Below are positions 1 through 9,780 of a stretch of 64,000 bases of DNA, in pieces. The position numbers were made by a program, and so were the translations under genes. This DNA comes from Fidelibacterota bacterium. GTDB lineage: Bacteria > Fidelibacterota > Marinisomatia > SCGC-AAA003-L08 > D37C17. Below the pieces are notes generated by a model. The model was not told the DNA's origin and searched no databases. It was given only the letters and a program-made list of their open reading frames with translations. Where the stretch lies: NCBI GenBank assembly GCA_014381415.1, contig JACNLQ010000058.1:1-64000 (forward strand), written 5' to 3'. The number at the start of each line of letters is the position of its first letter. The stretch's first letter is position 1.

Positions 1-65
1 TATAAATTGAAACGGAAGTGCTACATAATCCCTTACTGGGCATAGCAAAACCGTTGTGTACCTCA

Positions 66-87
66 GCGAACTCCTTCAGATGTTCGC
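66..87. repeat. 22-bp hairpin repeat, copy 1
   Basis: GCGAAC, a 10-base loop and GTTCGC form a perfect 6-bp inverted repeat. The same stem with a slightly different loop recurs at 281-302, and the flanks (CTCA before, ATTTT after) are shared. It is a dispersed REP-like palindrome, not a coding feature. Confidence 0.6.
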
Positions 88-172
88 ATTTTTAATGGAA
101 ACCTGCAATAACCCCAATAGCGATGGAATAAATCCCAGCGCTGAATCAATTTATTATATCAGGATAAATCCC

Positions 173-304
173 TTATTCTTTAATGGAGATCAATTCATAT
201 TCATCAATCACAGTTTTATCTAAATGATGTTTTTCCTGATTTTTTATATATTTAATGACAATCTTAACTACTTCGTCTCAGCGAACTTCTTTAGGTGTTC
301 GCAT
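173..304 (-). pseudogene. Transposase C-terminal remnant (IS200/RAYT-like)
   Basis: Minus-strand reading after an in-frame TGA (278-280) gives DEVVKIVIKYIKNQEKHH followed by about 16 more residues and TAA. The 'YIKNQEKHH' segment resembles the conserved C-terminus of IS200-family or REP-associated tyrosine transposases (typically ...YIxNQExHH...), from memory of the family. No catalytic HUH or Tyr region is present, so this is only a fragment. It adjoins the hairpin repeats that such enzymes often mobilise. The rest of 1-323 shows nothing further that I recognise. Confidence 0.4.
281..302. repeat. 22-bp hairpin repeat, copy 2
   Basis: This is the second copy of the GCGAAC/GTTCGC hairpin, with loop TTCTTTAGGT against TCCTTCAGAT in copy 1. 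Read on the minus strand each copy starts an ATGCGAACA... micro-frame (MRTPKEVR or MRTSEGVR) that stops at TGA. In this copy the same frame continues past the TGA into the transposase-like remnant at 173-277. Confidence 0.6.
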
Positions 305-323
305 TTTCAATTCAATCTTAAAT

Positions 324-2552
324 CTAATTCACTCCCAACTGCTGTTTTACTACTTCAAAATCAGAGGTAGGTAGTTTACAGGAAAAATTTTGACAGACAT
401 ATACCCTGGGGCTGCCATCTTTATTAGGCTGATAAAATCCCACAAAGGGGATGGTATTTTTTAAGCTTTCTCCCCCGCTTTTACCATATACTATAACCCG
501 GTTAGGCATATAAATGGACTGAATATCCTCCAGCATTTTCTGAGTAGTAGATTTATTTTCATCCCCAAAAACCAATACCTCATGGGATGGACCAAAAGCA
601 AACTCAGCCGCCTGCATCATCATGGAATAGCCTGATGAACTCCTGTTTAAATAGCCAGAGAATGAGTTTAATATTTGAAATGTAATGTCTTCAAAATCAG
701 GTCGGGAGGTCATGCGGGCTAAACGGATAAAATTGAATGCGGAGACTGAATTTCCCGATGGTATAGCGCCATCATAGACCTCTTTACTCCTCACCAATAA
801 CTGTTCTCCTGATGAAGCAGTGAAGTAAAATCCATTATTATCAAAATCCCAGAATTGGTCAATCTGATACTCGGAAAGATCCATGGCAATTTCCAAATAT
901 TTCTCATTGTAGTTCATTTCATAGAGTTCAATAAGTGCCCAAATGGTGAAGGCATAATCATCTAATACGCCTGTAAGTCCGGAATTCCCATTGCGGTGGC
1001 GTTTCATCAGACTGCCATCTTTTTTCATCAAATTTTCCAGTATGAAATCCATAGCTTTTTGGGAAGCTTTGGCATATTTATCATTATTTAATACAGCTCC
1101 TGCCCGTGCCATTGCAGCAATCATGAGACCATTCCAATCGGTGAGAATTTTATCATCTTTTTGGGGATGTATCCGATCTTCTCTAACATTAAATAATTTA
1201 GTCCTAATTATTTCAATCCTCTCAGTAAGCCCTTTTTCAGTGATGTTAAACTCACTGGCAAGTTGGGAATTATTTTTGGTTAAATGAGGAATGTTAGTTT
1301 TATGGCGATAGCCTTCATTCCAATTGCCTCCCTTTCTTATATTGAAAACCTTCTGGTAAAATTCAGAATCTTCCGATCCCAGAATTTCATCCAATTCCTT
1401 TACATTCCATACATAGAATTTCCCTTCTTCACCTTCACTGTCTGCATCTTCAGCAGAGTAAAATCCCCCTTCTGGGGAGGTCATATCTCGGAGTACATAT
1501 TCCAATATCTCATCAACAACTGTAGAGTAATAAGAATCCTCTGTAGCCTGATAGGCGTCTAAATAGGCTTGTACCAATATGGCCTGATCATAGAGCATTT
1601 TTTCAAAGTGTGGTACCAACCAGCGTGCATCAGTGGAATAGCGATGAAAACCAAATCCTACTTGGTCGTACATACCCCCATTGCGCATAGATTTCAGGGA
1701 ATATTCTGCCATTGAAAGGGCTTGGGATGTTCCAGTTCGTTTAAAGTATTTTACAAGGAATGAATAATCATGTGCCTTAGGAAATTTTGGTGCTTGACCA
1801 AATCCGCCTTGGTGTTCGTCATAGCGATTTGAAAAAGCAGAAAAGGCTTTATCTGCCACATTAGGTGAAATTTCTCCAGCGCTGGTTCGATTGGTCTGAT
1901 TTCTCTGGAGCCGTTTGGTAAGATTAGCTGCATCTGTTATAAGTGAATCACGGTTATTTTGCCATACATCTTTTACTTTTGGTATAAGCTCCATCATGCC
2001 AATACGTCTTCCCCGTGATGTTTTGGGAAAGTAGGTTCCTGTAAAAAAGGGTTGTTTGTCCGGAGTCATAATTACTGTCATTGGCCATCCTCCACGATTG
2101 TTCATCATTTGGGTGACTTCCATATAGACATTATCGATATCCGGGCGTTCTTCCCTGTCCACCTTCACGCAAACAAAGGCATCGTTCATGAGCCCTGCTA
2201 CCTCATCATTTTCAAAGGACTCATGCTCCATCACATGGCACCAATGGCAAGTGGTATATCCAATAGATAGGAAAATGGGCTTATCCAACTCTTTTGCCCG
2301 CTGAAATGCTTCATCTCCCCAGGGATACCAGTCCACCGGGTTGGCTGCATGTTGCAGCAAATAGGGACTGCTTTCAAAAACAAGCCTATTCCAAAGTTCT
2401 CCCCCATCCTTAGAAATGTTAATTAATTCTTCCTGCACAGGAATTATAGGTCGTCCCTGGTTATCATATTGGTATTCAGCTTGAATTGTTGTGGTATTTT
2501 CAGAGCTCATTAAAAACCCTCCTGCCATAAGTAAATATTTAATTGAATTCAT
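324..2552 (-). CDS. DUF255 thioredoxin-fold protein (YyaL/SPATA20 family)
   Basis: A 742-residue protein of the YyaL/SPATA20 family. The N-terminal thioredoxin-like domain (about residues 55-220) carries [18 protein letters not shown] and the CHWC redox motif at residues 102-105, followed by HVMEHESF. The C-terminal two thirds match the (alpha/alpha)6-barrel part of the family, including the acidic [13 protein letters not shown] stretch. The exact reaction is not established for the family; a role in disulfide or sugar chemistry is only inferred. The length is normal for the family. The first 14 residues are somewhat hydrophobic and an alternative Met lies at position 15, so the true start and any export are uncertain. 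It is the last gene of the minus-strand run and is separated by 168 bp from the thymidine phosphorylase gene upstream. Confidence 0.88.
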   Translation of the reverse strand: MNSIKYLLMAGGFLMSSENTTTIQAEYQYDNQGRPIIPVQEELINISKDGGELWNRLVFESSPYLLQHAANPVDWYPWGDEAFQRAKELDKPIFLSIGYTTCHWCHVMEHESFENDEVAGLMNDAFVCVKVDREERPDIDNVYMEVTQMMNNRGGWPMTVIMTPDKQPFFTGTYFPKTSRGRRIGMMELIPKVKDVWQNNRDSLITDAANLTKRLQRNQTNRTSAGEISPNVADKAFSAFSNRYDEHQGGFGQAPKFPKAHDYSFLVKYFKRTGTSQALSMAEYSLKSMRNGGMYDQVGFGFHRYSTDARWLVPHFEKMLYDQAILVQAYLDAYQATEDSYYSTVVDEILEYVLRDMTSPEGGFYSAEDADSEGEEGKFYVWNVKELDEILGSEDSEFYQKVFNIRKGGNWNEGYRHKTNIPHLTKNNSQLASEFNITEKGLTERIEIIRTKLFNVREDRIHPQKDDKILTDWNGLMIAAMARAGAVLNNDKYAKASQKAMDFILENLMKKDGSLMKRHRNGNSGLTGVLDDYAFTIWALIELYEMNYNEKYLEIAMDLSEYQIDQFWDFDNNGFYFTASSGEQLLVRSKEVYDGAIPSGNSVSAFNFIRLARMTSRPDFEDITFQILNSFSGYLNRSSSGYSMMMQAAEFAFGPSHEVLVFGDENKSTTQKMLEDIQSIYMPNRVIVYGKSGGESLKNTIPFVGFYQPNKDGSPRVYVCQNFSCKLPTSDFEVVKQQLGVN

Positions 2553-2720
2553 GGGATTAAATTAGTGATGTTATCTTATGAAAAAAACGAAATATACAAA
2601 AGAATTTTGTCGAAGTGAAAAAGACCATATTTAAATTTCAACAATAAAAAGATTGTCTTCGATAAATAAAAAGGATTTCCCTAGAATTTAAACCCTTGAT
2701 ATAATCTAACATTAATGAAT

Positions 2721-4001
2721 TTAATAGATTAAGATGGGGATAGTAGGTTTGTTTGGCTGGACAGTAAAAATAGTTTTTAAGAGGAATTTCGCTTTTTCAA
2801 TTTTATTGGGATTAGAACAGAAATATTCCAGTATCACCTCACCAGTATTCACACTATCACCCACCTTCTTGTGAAAAATGATTCCTACCGTTGGATCTAA
2901 AATATCATCCTTATAAACTCTTCCACCACCCAACTGCACTATAACCTTTCCCAATTCAAGAGTATTAAACCCAGAAATATAGCCACTTTTTTCAGCAAAT
3001 ATCTTTTGTTTATATTTGGGAACATGAATACTGGGATCTGCTATACTTTCGAATGCTCCCCCATGAGCTACTACCATCTCTTCAAATTTTTCAAAAGCGG
3101 TACCATTTTCAATATTGGATGTTAAAACTCTCGAAGGATTTTCAATTCCTGCGATTTTTAATGCTTCTTCGCCAAGATGATAAACCACTTCCATTAAATC
3201 AGTTGGACCATTTCCCTTTAAACATTCAACAGCCTCAACAATTTCACAATGAAGTCCGGCTGATTTTCCCAAAGGTTGATTCATATCTGTAAAAACAGTA
3301 GATACTTTTAAGCCATATTGTTCTCCCACCGTTTTAAGGAGTTCACCCAATTCTCTTGCTGCGGATAAAGTTTTCATAAATGCGCCGTTGCCCACTTTTA
3401 TATCCAATACCAAACCTTGAATTCCTTCTGCAATTTTCTTACTCATGATACTTCCACAAATCAGAGGGTTGGATGCTACCGTATTGGTTACATCCCGCAG
3501 TGCATAAATTTTACCATCTGCAGGGCAGATTTCAGCAGTCTGCTCTATCATAGAAACACCCACTTTTTCCACCACTCGCTGAAAATTTGATAAAGATAGG
3601 GCTGTTTTATATCCAACTATGGATTCCAATTTATCAATGGTTCCACCTGTATGAGCAAGACCCCTGCCTGCCAGCATGGGAACGTAACATCCACAGCTAG
3701 CCAATAACGGACCCAGTATCAGAGATACCTTATCTCCAACTCCACCGGTGCTATGTTTGTCAATTACGAACCCATCCAAGTGTGAAAAATCAAGCGTTAC
3801 CCCGGAATTTAACATGACCTTAGTATATTCTAAAGTTTCTGCATGATTCATTCCCATTTCAAAAACAGCTTGTAACCAGTGGGTCATACTATCATCAGAA
3901 ATATCACCGGAAGTAAAACCATTCACTACCTCTTGAATTTGTGATTTTGAAAAACTATTTCCACTATTCTTTGTCTGAATGATTGAATCTATAGATGCCA
4001 T
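2721..4001 (-). CDS. deoA: Thymidine / pyrimidine-nucleoside phosphorylase
   Basis: A 426-residue enzyme of nucleoside phosphorylase class II. It would cleave thymidine (or uridine) with phosphate to free base and (deoxy)ribose-1-phosphate in the cytosol, for pyrimidine salvage. The phosphate-binding signature DKHSTGGVGDKVSL lies near residue 82, and AGRGLAHTGGTIDKLES, typical of the family, near residue 111. The length fits (E. coli DeoA is 440). I cannot tell thymidine-specific from broad-specificity (Pdp) forms by eye. The gene starts 13 bp downstream of the gamma carbonic anhydrase stop, so the two are probably co-transcribed. Confidence 0.92.
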   Translation of the reverse strand: MASIDSIIQTKNSGNSFSKSQIQEVVNGFTSGDISDDSMTHWLQAVFEMGMNHAETLEYTKVMLNSGVTLDFSHLDGFVIDKHSTGGVGDKVSLILGPLLASCGCYVPMLAGRGLAHTGGTIDKLESIVGYKTALSLSNFQRVVEKVGVSMIEQTAEICPADGKIYALRDVTNTVASNPLICGSIMSKKIAEGIQGLVLDIKVGNGAFMKTLSAARELGELLKTVGEQYGLKVSTVFTDMNQPLGKSAGLHCEIVEAVECLKGNGPTDLMEVVYHLGEEALKIAGIENPSRVLTSNIENGTAFEKFEEMVVAHGGAFESIADPSIHVPKYKQKIFAEKSGYISGFNTLELGKVIVQLGGGRVYKDDILDPTVGIIFHKKVGDSVNTGEVILEYFCSNPNKIEKAKFLLKTIFTVQPNKPTIPILIY

Positions 4002-4014
4002 GGTAAAAAATTAT

Positions 4015-4524
4015 TTAATCATTTAAATATTGTTGAGCCAAATTAATATATTCTTGAGGCCGTTCTAAAATCATTTCCCTCTCAGCGGGTTTCACCTGCC
4101 TTACTATTTTTCCCGGTGAGCCTACTACCAACGAATTTTCAGGGATAATCATATTGGGCGGAATCAATGCACCAGCGCCAATAAGAGATCCTGCTCCAAC
4201 TATGGCATCATCCATTAAAATGGCTCCCATTCCTATTAAACAATCATCTTCAATTGTGCATCCATGGATAATGGCACCATGCCCCACTGTTACGCCACTG
4301 CCTATATTGGTAGGTGATACACCAGTGGTAACATGTACCACCGAATTATCCTGAATATTAGTACGATTTCCTATCTTTATATAATGCATATCTCCTCGAA
4401 GTACAGCTCCAAACCAAATATTCACTTCATCACCTAAAGTCACGTCTCCAATAACCATTGCATTTTCCGAAACATATACATTATTACCCAACTGAGGTTG
4501 TTTATTTTGAAATTTTATAATCAT
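4015..4524 (-). CDS. Gamma-class carbonic anhydrase-like hexapeptide protein
   Basis: A 169-residue left-handed beta-helix protein (YrdA/PaaY/CaiE type). Hexapeptide periodicity is visible throughout, for example IGDVTLGDEVNIWFGAVLRGD near residues 25-45. The three metal-ligand histidines of the gamma-CA family are present at H64, H82 and H87 (SVVHVTTG and GHGAIIHGC). It could hydrate CO2 using a bound metal at the trimer interface, but many YrdA-type proteins have no proven activity. Its start codon follows the stop of the LptF/G-type permease directly, which suggests one transcript. Confidence 0.88.
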   Translation of the reverse strand: MIIKFQNKQPQLGNNVYVSENAMVIGDVTLGDEVNIWFGAVLRGDMHYIKIGNRTNIQDNSVVHVTTGVSPTNIGSGVTVGHGAIIHGCTIEDDCLIGMGAILMDDAIVGAGSLIGAGALIPPNMIIPENSLVVGSPGKIVRQVKPAEREMILERPQEYINLAQQYLND

Positions 4525-5922
4525 TTATTTTCCATTTTTATTTTTTAGTAAATTTAATAAATCAAAGTTTATATTTCGCTGTTCAATAGATTGCCAATAA
4601 CAAATAAATAACCCGAAAATCCCTAAAACCAGGTTTGGAAGCCACATTGATAATACCGGTGACAGTAATCCTCTATCTGCAAATTCTTCTCCACCAATGA
4701 GAAATGCCCAGTATATTATAAAAAATCCCAAGCTGAAAGCCATGCTTACTGCAAATCCACCCTTTCGTGCCATCATTCCAAGAGGAGCCCCTATGAGAAT
4801 AAATATGATACTGGCAAAAGGGATAGAAAATTTTTTATGGAGTTCAACCAAATATTTATTGATGGAATTTTTATAAGAATTTATCAATGAAAAATCACTT
4901 TCAATACCCCTGGAAAGATTCTTTAACCTGCGTTTAACTCGGGTAATGGTTCCCCCCTTTACATTCTTTACCGAATCTGCAATTACCACCTCATATTGAG
5001 ATAAAACTTGCTGCGCAAAATTTGGATTTATATTAGTCAAGCTATCAATGCCTGAGTCAATATCTAACTTTTCAGCTTCATTAATAAGCCGATTTCGAAT
5101 TCTCAATTTTGTATTGGTAATTTTAACTTCATAGGATTGAATTTTAGCTTTTATCATGGCATAGGTCATTTCCCGATCACCTCTGATTTTACTGTCTCTT
5201 CTACTCATGACCATATTATCTACAGGTATCATTACTTGATATTTATCGTAATATATCTGCCTGTATTCATTTTTTTCATTCCCAATATATTCATGTATTA
5301 CACCATCAACTAAATGCAATACAACACCGTCATCAACTGCTGAAATGGTACCGGAGGATGCAATAATAGTCTGTTGTTTTCGTCCTTCCTTGCTGCTGAA
5401 AATTGTAATGTCGCTAAAAACTTCACCATCACGACTGCCCAACAGAAAATTATATTGAGGGATGGCGTCAATAAAATATCCCACATCAAAGTCTAGATCC
5501 GGGCGTTTTCGGCTAATATCTGATGAGAGCATTCTTGCTTTGTGATTCATCTCGGGCAGAATTTGATTATTGAAATACATCATAAGTCCTGCAATCACAC
5601 AACTGAACAAGATAGCCGGCATCATTAGTTTAAAATAACTTACTGAAACTGAACGCATAGCTGATATTTCATTATCTGCTGAAAGTCTGCCGAACGCCAT
5701 AAGGGTAGCCACCAAAATAGCCATGGGAACCGCCAGGGCTAGTATCCAGGATAAATTGAGAAAGACATATTCCATTATAAGGGAAAACTCCAATCCTTTC
5801 CCTAAAAATCTATCCATACTTTTAAGCAGAAAATTTGCTAATAAAATAAAGAGTAGTACCAATAACGCCATAATAAATGGAGTTAAATGTTCTTTAATAA
5901 TATATTTATTGAGGGTATTCAT
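4525..5922 (-). CDS. LptF/LptG family LPS-export permease (YjgP/YjgQ)
   Basis: A 465-residue inner-membrane permease of the LptBFG complex, which extracts lipopolysaccharide and passes it to the periplasmic bridge. Three predicted N-terminal membrane segments (about 13-35, 52-75, 98-118) precede a periplasmic beta-rich domain of about 240 residues, and three more follow (about 360-380, 390-412, 425-445). The cytoplasmic RLSADNEISAMRS stretch is the coupling-helix region of the family. It is about 100 residues longer than E. coli LptF/G; the extra length sits in the periplasmic part. Which of F or G it is cannot be decided. Its presence supports a Gram-negative outer membrane. Confidence 0.88.
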   Translation of the reverse strand: MNTLNKYIIKEHLTPFIMALLVLLFILLANFLLKSMDRFLGKGLEFSLIMEYVFLNLSWILALAVPMAILVATLMAFGRLSADNEISAMRSVSVSYFKLMMPAILFSCVIAGLMMYFNNQILPEMNHKARMLSSDISRKRPDLDFDVGYFIDAIPQYNFLLGSRDGEVFSDITIFSSKEGRKQQTIIASSGTISAVDDGVVLHLVDGVIHEYIGNEKNEYRQIYYDKYQVMIPVDNMVMSRRDSKIRGDREMTYAMIKAKIQSYEVKITNTKLRIRNRLINEAEKLDIDSGIDSLTNINPNFAQQVLSQYEVVIADSVKNVKGGTITRVKRRLKNLSRGIESDFSLINSYKNSINKYLVELHKKFSIPFASIIFILIGAPLGMMARKGGFAVSMAFSLGFFIIYWAFLIGGEEFADRGLLSPVLSMWLPNLVLGIFGLFICYWQSIEQRNINFDLLNLLKNKNGK

Positions 5923-5988
5923 TAATTGAATTTAGGACCGGAGTGCCTAAATGTAAATTATATTTAGGGCTAGAGGAAATAATGAGAT

Positions 5989-6705
5989 TTAATCCATTAA
6001 TTTTTCTAGAGCTGAATGCTTTAAATCTGGTGTAATATTTTTTGCTTTTTCGTAATATTTTTTTGCTTCATCTATTTGATCAATATCTAATTTAAGAATT
6101 GCTAATTCAATTATACATTCAACAAACTTTCCGTTAATATCCAATGCTGAAAGAAAGTGCTGTTCCGCATCCTCATAATCTTTCATTTTAACCATAATCA
6201 TACCCAATTGATAGTGAGTAATGGAATCACCATAATTGAGATCCAATGATTTTTCTAAATGGAGGCGGGCATTATCAATTTGATTTTCCTGGGATAAGAG
6301 AATTCCATAATCCCGTTGTACTTCAGAAGATGTTGGATTCATTTTTATGCTAAGGCTTAATGATTCCAATGCTTCTGTTATTTTTTTTTGATTAAGAAAA
6401 TATTTGGATTGTTGAAAATAGACATTGGCACAATGATTCTTTTTTTCCTGAACCTTCATGAACTGATCTTTTGCATTTTGGAATTGAAATTTTTTTAACA
6501 ATTCCTCACCTCTTTCATCTAATTCCAGTGCTACTTCACTATCTGACTGAATAGCCGCATTAAAATGATTTTCTACATTTTGAAAGTCTTCTTCATCTTG
6601 GTACAGAAGTGCGAGTTGAAGATGTGCCTCAGAATATTTAGGATTTGCTTCTAATGCTTTTATGAAAAGACTTTTCAGATCAGTTTGCAAGTTTTCTGTA
6701 ATCAA
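5989..6705 (-). CDS. TPR-repeat protein (238 aa)
   Basis: A soluble helical-repeat protein. Tetratricopeptide units are visible, for example YSEAHLQLALLYQDEEDFQNVEN near residue 19 and later units such as ITHYQLGMIMVKMKDYEDAEQHF. There is no signal peptide, so a cytoplasmic scaffold role is likely. The gene overlaps the preceding TPR gene by 4 bp (ATGA type), which implies translational coupling. It is the last gene of a five-gene unit with a nucleotide cyclase and a giant coiled coil. The specific partner is unknown. Confidence 0.8.
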   Translation of the reverse strand: MITENLQTDLKSLFIKALEANPKYSEAHLQLALLYQDEEDFQNVENHFNAAIQSDSEVALELDERGEELLKKFQFQNAKDQFMKVQEKKNHCANVYFQQSKYFLNQKKITEALESLSLSIKMNPTSSEVQRDYGILLSQENQIDNARLHLEKSLDLNYGDSITHYQLGMIMVKMKDYEDAEQHFLSALDINGKFVECIIELAILKLDIDQIDEAKKYYEKAKNITPDLKHSALEKLMD

Positions 6706-7502
6706 CCAACATTGGCTTCTTCTTTATTTGAGTTTTTTTCGTCCGCTGTAATAGTACCTGTTTCTTTTAAAAGCATTGCCAAATGAAAATGGGCTTTTGA
6801 GTAGTCATTTACAATTTCAATTGCCTTTTCAAAATGTTTTTTGGCGTCATCATATTTTTTCTGGATTTTGTACATGAGGGCCAGGTTATAATGTGCTTTT
6901 GAATACTTTTTATCCAAACCAATGGTTTGCTTATAATGATAAATTGCATCTTCATATTCTGGTTTTCGCACTAGGGTTCCATCTTTATCATTTTTCAATC
7001 CACCAGCTAACAATTTACCCAAATAATAATGTGCATCAGCAAAACTTTCATCGATATCAATCGCAGTTAAATAATTCTTTTTTGCTTTTTCATAATCTTC
7101 AGGGTCAATGAGTAATTTTGCCAAATGATAATAGGCTAAAGTATGATTTTGGTCTATATCTGTTGCTTTCTCAAGATTATTTTTTGCTTCTTCAAAATCT
7201 TCCAATTCAGCTAATAGTAAACCAAAATAATAATGAGCATCGGCAAAATTCTGATCTAAATCAATGGCCTTAAGAAAGTGCTCCTGTGAAGTTTTATGGT
7301 CTTTCATTGCATGAAGAAGTAAAGCATAATTGAAATGAGCTACGGGAAATTCCGGACGAATTTCAATAGTCTTTAAGAAATGCTCCTGTGATTTCTCAAA
7401 CTTCTTTTTATCTTTTAAAATGAGTGCTAATTCATAATGTGCATCAGCAAATTCTGGATGAATCTGAATTGCTTTTTCTAAATGCTCCTGTGCGTTTGAC
7501 AT
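6702..7502 (-). CDS. TPR-repeat protein (266 aa)
   Basis: Built almost wholly of TPR units about 34 residues apart, each with the pattern A-H-Y-x-L-A-L-[IL]-L; for example FADAHYELALILKDKKKFEKS near residue 18 and FADAHYYFGLLLAELEDFEEA near residue 86. There is no export signal or membrane segment. It starts 22 bp after the stop of the cyclase gene, with a plausible ribosome site (AAAGGAAA) in between, and overlaps the next TPR gene by 4 bp. It is probably an adaptor for the cyclase or the coiled-coil protein; that link is inferred only from gene order. Confidence 0.82.
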   Translation of the reverse strand: MSNAQEHLEKAIQIHPEFADAHYELALILKDKKKFEKSQEHFLKTIEIRPEFPVAHFNYALLLHAMKDHKTSQEHFLKAIDLDQNFADAHYYFGLLLAELEDFEEAKNNLEKATDIDQNHTLAYYHLAKLLIDPEDYEKAKKNYLTAIDIDESFADAHYYLGKLLAGGLKNDKDGTLVRKPEYEDAIYHYKQTIGLDKKYSKAHYNLALMYKIQKKYDDAKKHFEKAIEIVNDYSKAHFHLAMLLKETGTITADEKNSNKEEANVG

Positions 7503-7524
7503 AATATTTCCTTTTTATTTAAAA

Positions 7525-9780
7525 TTATTTAGACGTGGCTACCCAAACACCATCCCAGTCTTTTGGATCTCTTTTTTTCAAAATGCCACACCGTTCAACA
7601 TACATATTTGAACATTTATCATCAGGATTCCCCTTTTGTGCTTTCTTAAATTGAGTTATAGCTTTATCCCAATTACCTTCATTATAATATTCAATACCAT
7701 TATTGAACATTTCAAGCACTTCAATCATATTTGGAAAAGTTTCCTTTGTATGATAATCAAGCACTTCATATACACCCACCGGAACCGTTTTTCCTTTTAC
7801 AACAACCCTATCAATTTGCCGTGTACGATAGGTTGCCTTCAGTGCATGAAAAGTATACTCACTCATGAGAATATGTGCCCCATATTTTTTACATGAACTT
7901 TCAACTCTCGCCGCTAAGTTTACACCATCACCGATTACAGTATAATCCATTCGTTTGGGAGAACCAATATTTCCAGAGACTATCTGATCTGTATTCAATC
8001 CCATTCCATGATCAACAGGTGGCAACCCTTGAGATTTTCTCAAGACATTAAATTCATTTAATCCAATCATCATTTGAATAGCTGCCCTCAGGCCTCGATC
8101 AGGATCATCATCATGCGCTACCGGCGTTCCAAAAATTGCCATAATTGCATCCCCAATAAATTTATCTAACATACCGCCTTCTTCTTGAATACAATCCACC
8201 ATTATGGTAAAGTAATCATTGAGAAAACCCACAGTTCCCTGGGCACCTAAACTTTCTGTTAATGTAGTAAAACTTCTTATATCTGAAAATAATACCGTAC
8301 CAATACTTTCCTTGCCGCCCATAACATCATCACCATCTCCACCTGCTAATAATTGGTCTGCTAAATCAGCATCCATATAACGAGACATGGTGGACTTCAT
8401 CCGTTTTTCACTGCTAATGTCTTCTATCATTAATAGGGTCCCCAGAGATTCATTCTCACCTCCTGTGAGAGGCATGATGGTGATATTACAGGAAATTTTT
8501 TCTCCACCAAATTCAAGTTCCGCATCTGCAAGAAATTCAATATCTTCAATTTTGTCTAATTTTTCAACAATCCATTTATTTTTACCTTTAAATATTTTTT
8601 TGAATTCTTGCTTCAAAATGGCATCTTCAGATTCCATGTTTAATATTTTAATCCCAGCTGGATTACATTTTTCCACTACACCCTCACCGTCTACAGTAAT
8701 GACACCATTTGACATACTATTGAGCATACTTTCATTATAGTTCATGAGGCTCTGTATATTATCAAAAAGTGAGGCATTCTCAATACCAATTGATATTTGA
8801 GATGTGAATGCTGTCAGACGAGAAACATCTTCATCACTAAACCCGCCCCCTTGCTTATTGAGTACTTGGCTCACACCAATAATTTTCCCATCTTTATTGG
8901 TAACTGGTGCACAGAGCATTGAACGGGTAAAAAATCCTGTTGATTTATCTACAGCAGGATTAAACCTAAGGTCAGCGTAGGCATGTGGAATATTAACTGT
9001 TTCACCAGAAGTAAAAACATGACCTGCAATTCCCATGTGATTGGGGAATCTTAATTCCTGCGACAAACCCTCACCCACCATTGTGAAGAGTTCATTCGTT
9101 TTTTCATCATTAATAAATAAAGAAGACCTTTCAGCATCTAACATTGTTGTTATGGTGGCGATAATTTTTGAAAGTAAGGAGGTTAATTCCAATTCTGAAG
9201 AAATTTCACTTACCAAATCCATAAACTCAAGTTCCTTTTTTCGAGCTTGTTCCATAGCCTCCAACGCTACATGGGATTGAATAGCTATAGCTGCTTGTGC
9301 AGTCATTGCCTCTAAAAGTTCTAAATCCTCCTCGGAAAACTGTCCGTCTAATTTATTCAATAGTTGGGAGACACCAATTCTTTTTCCAGAAACTGTTCGA
9401 AGGGGGGTGCATAAAATACTTTTCGTCCTAAATCCAGTTCTAATATCAACATTTTTATTAAATCGATTATCTTTATACGCATCATGAACAATGGCACCTT
9501 CCTCATTGGTGTATGCCCATCCTGCCACACCTTTGGTATTCATAAATCTTATTTCACGCATAAAGTTTCCCTGGGCAACACGTGAGTAAAGTTCTTCCGA
9601 TTTGGGGTCATTTAGAAAAATCGTCCCACGTTCACATTTAATGATAGATGTGGTAATTCCAACCAAGGCTTCCAAGGCTTCATCTAAAGAATTGGTTATT
9701 GCTAAATCATTATTAACCTGTAATAATAATTCTGAGAATTTTTCTTTTTTACTTATTGGTGTTTTAGTTTTCGTTGCCAT
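7525..9780 (-). CDS. GAF-GAF-PAS class III adenylate/guanylate cyclase
   Basis: A 751-residue soluble sensor cyclase. There are two GAF domains in tandem (about 18-180 and 190-345), both with the NKxGGxF/LDGQFSxED features seen in tandem-GAF cyclases, then a PAS-like segment (about 350-460), a class III catalytic domain (about 485-670) and a short TPR-like tail. Catalytic features are intact: FSDIR and GDAIMAIFG carry the metal aspartates, and VNLAARVE carries the transition-state Asn and Arg. A Lys in DKFIGDAIM together with Thr in DYTVIGD at the base-specifying positions favours ATP over GTP, so cAMP is the likelier product. The gene overlaps the coiled-coil gene by 17 bp. A cAMP-receptor-like site is noted at 61232. 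Confidence 0.88.
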   Translation of the reverse strand: MATKTKTPISKKEKFSELLLQVNNDLAITNSLDEALEALVGITTSIIKCERGTIFLNDPKSEELYSRVAQGNFMREIRFMNTKGVAGWAYTNEEGAIVHDAYKDNRFNKNVDIRTGFRTKSILCTPLRTVSGKRIGVSQLLNKLDGQFSEEDLELLEAMTAQAAIAIQSHVALEAMEQARKKELEFMDLVSEISSELELTSLLSKIIATITTMLDAERSSLFINDEKTNELFTMVGEGLSQELRFPNHMGIAGHVFTSGETVNIPHAYADLRFNPAVDKSTGFFTRSMLCAPVTNKDGKIIGVSQVLNKQGGGFSDEDVSRLTAFTSQISIGIENASLFDNIQSLMNYNESMLNSMSNGVITVDGEGVVEKCNPAGIKILNMESEDAILKQEFKKIFKGKNKWIVEKLDKIEDIEFLADAELEFGGEKISCNITIMPLTGGENESLGTLLMIEDISSEKRMKSTMSRYMDADLADQLLAGGDGDDVMGGKESIGTVLFSDIRSFTTLTESLGAQGTVGFLNDYFTIMVDCIQEEGGMLDKFIGDAIMAIFGTPVAHDDDPDRGLRAAIQMMIGLNEFNVLRKSQGLPPVDHGMGLNTDQIVSGNIGSPKRMDYTVIGDGVNLAARVESSCKKYGAHILMSEYTFHALKATYRTRQIDRVVVKGKTVPVGVYEVLDYHTKETFPNMIEVLEMFNNGIEYYNEGNWDKAITQFKKAQKGNPDDKCSNMYVERCGILKKRDPKDWDGVWVATSK

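Noticed and set aside
278-280. In-frame TGA in MRTPKEVR-TGA-DEVV as a second selenocysteine
   Set aside because: The stop lies in a hairpin repeat also present at 66-87 where the frame goes nowhere; the product is a transposase fragment with no redox motif.
2553-2720. Possible riboswitch or small RNA between deoA and the DUF255 gene
   Set aside because: AT-rich leader without a stable structure or known motif that I can see.
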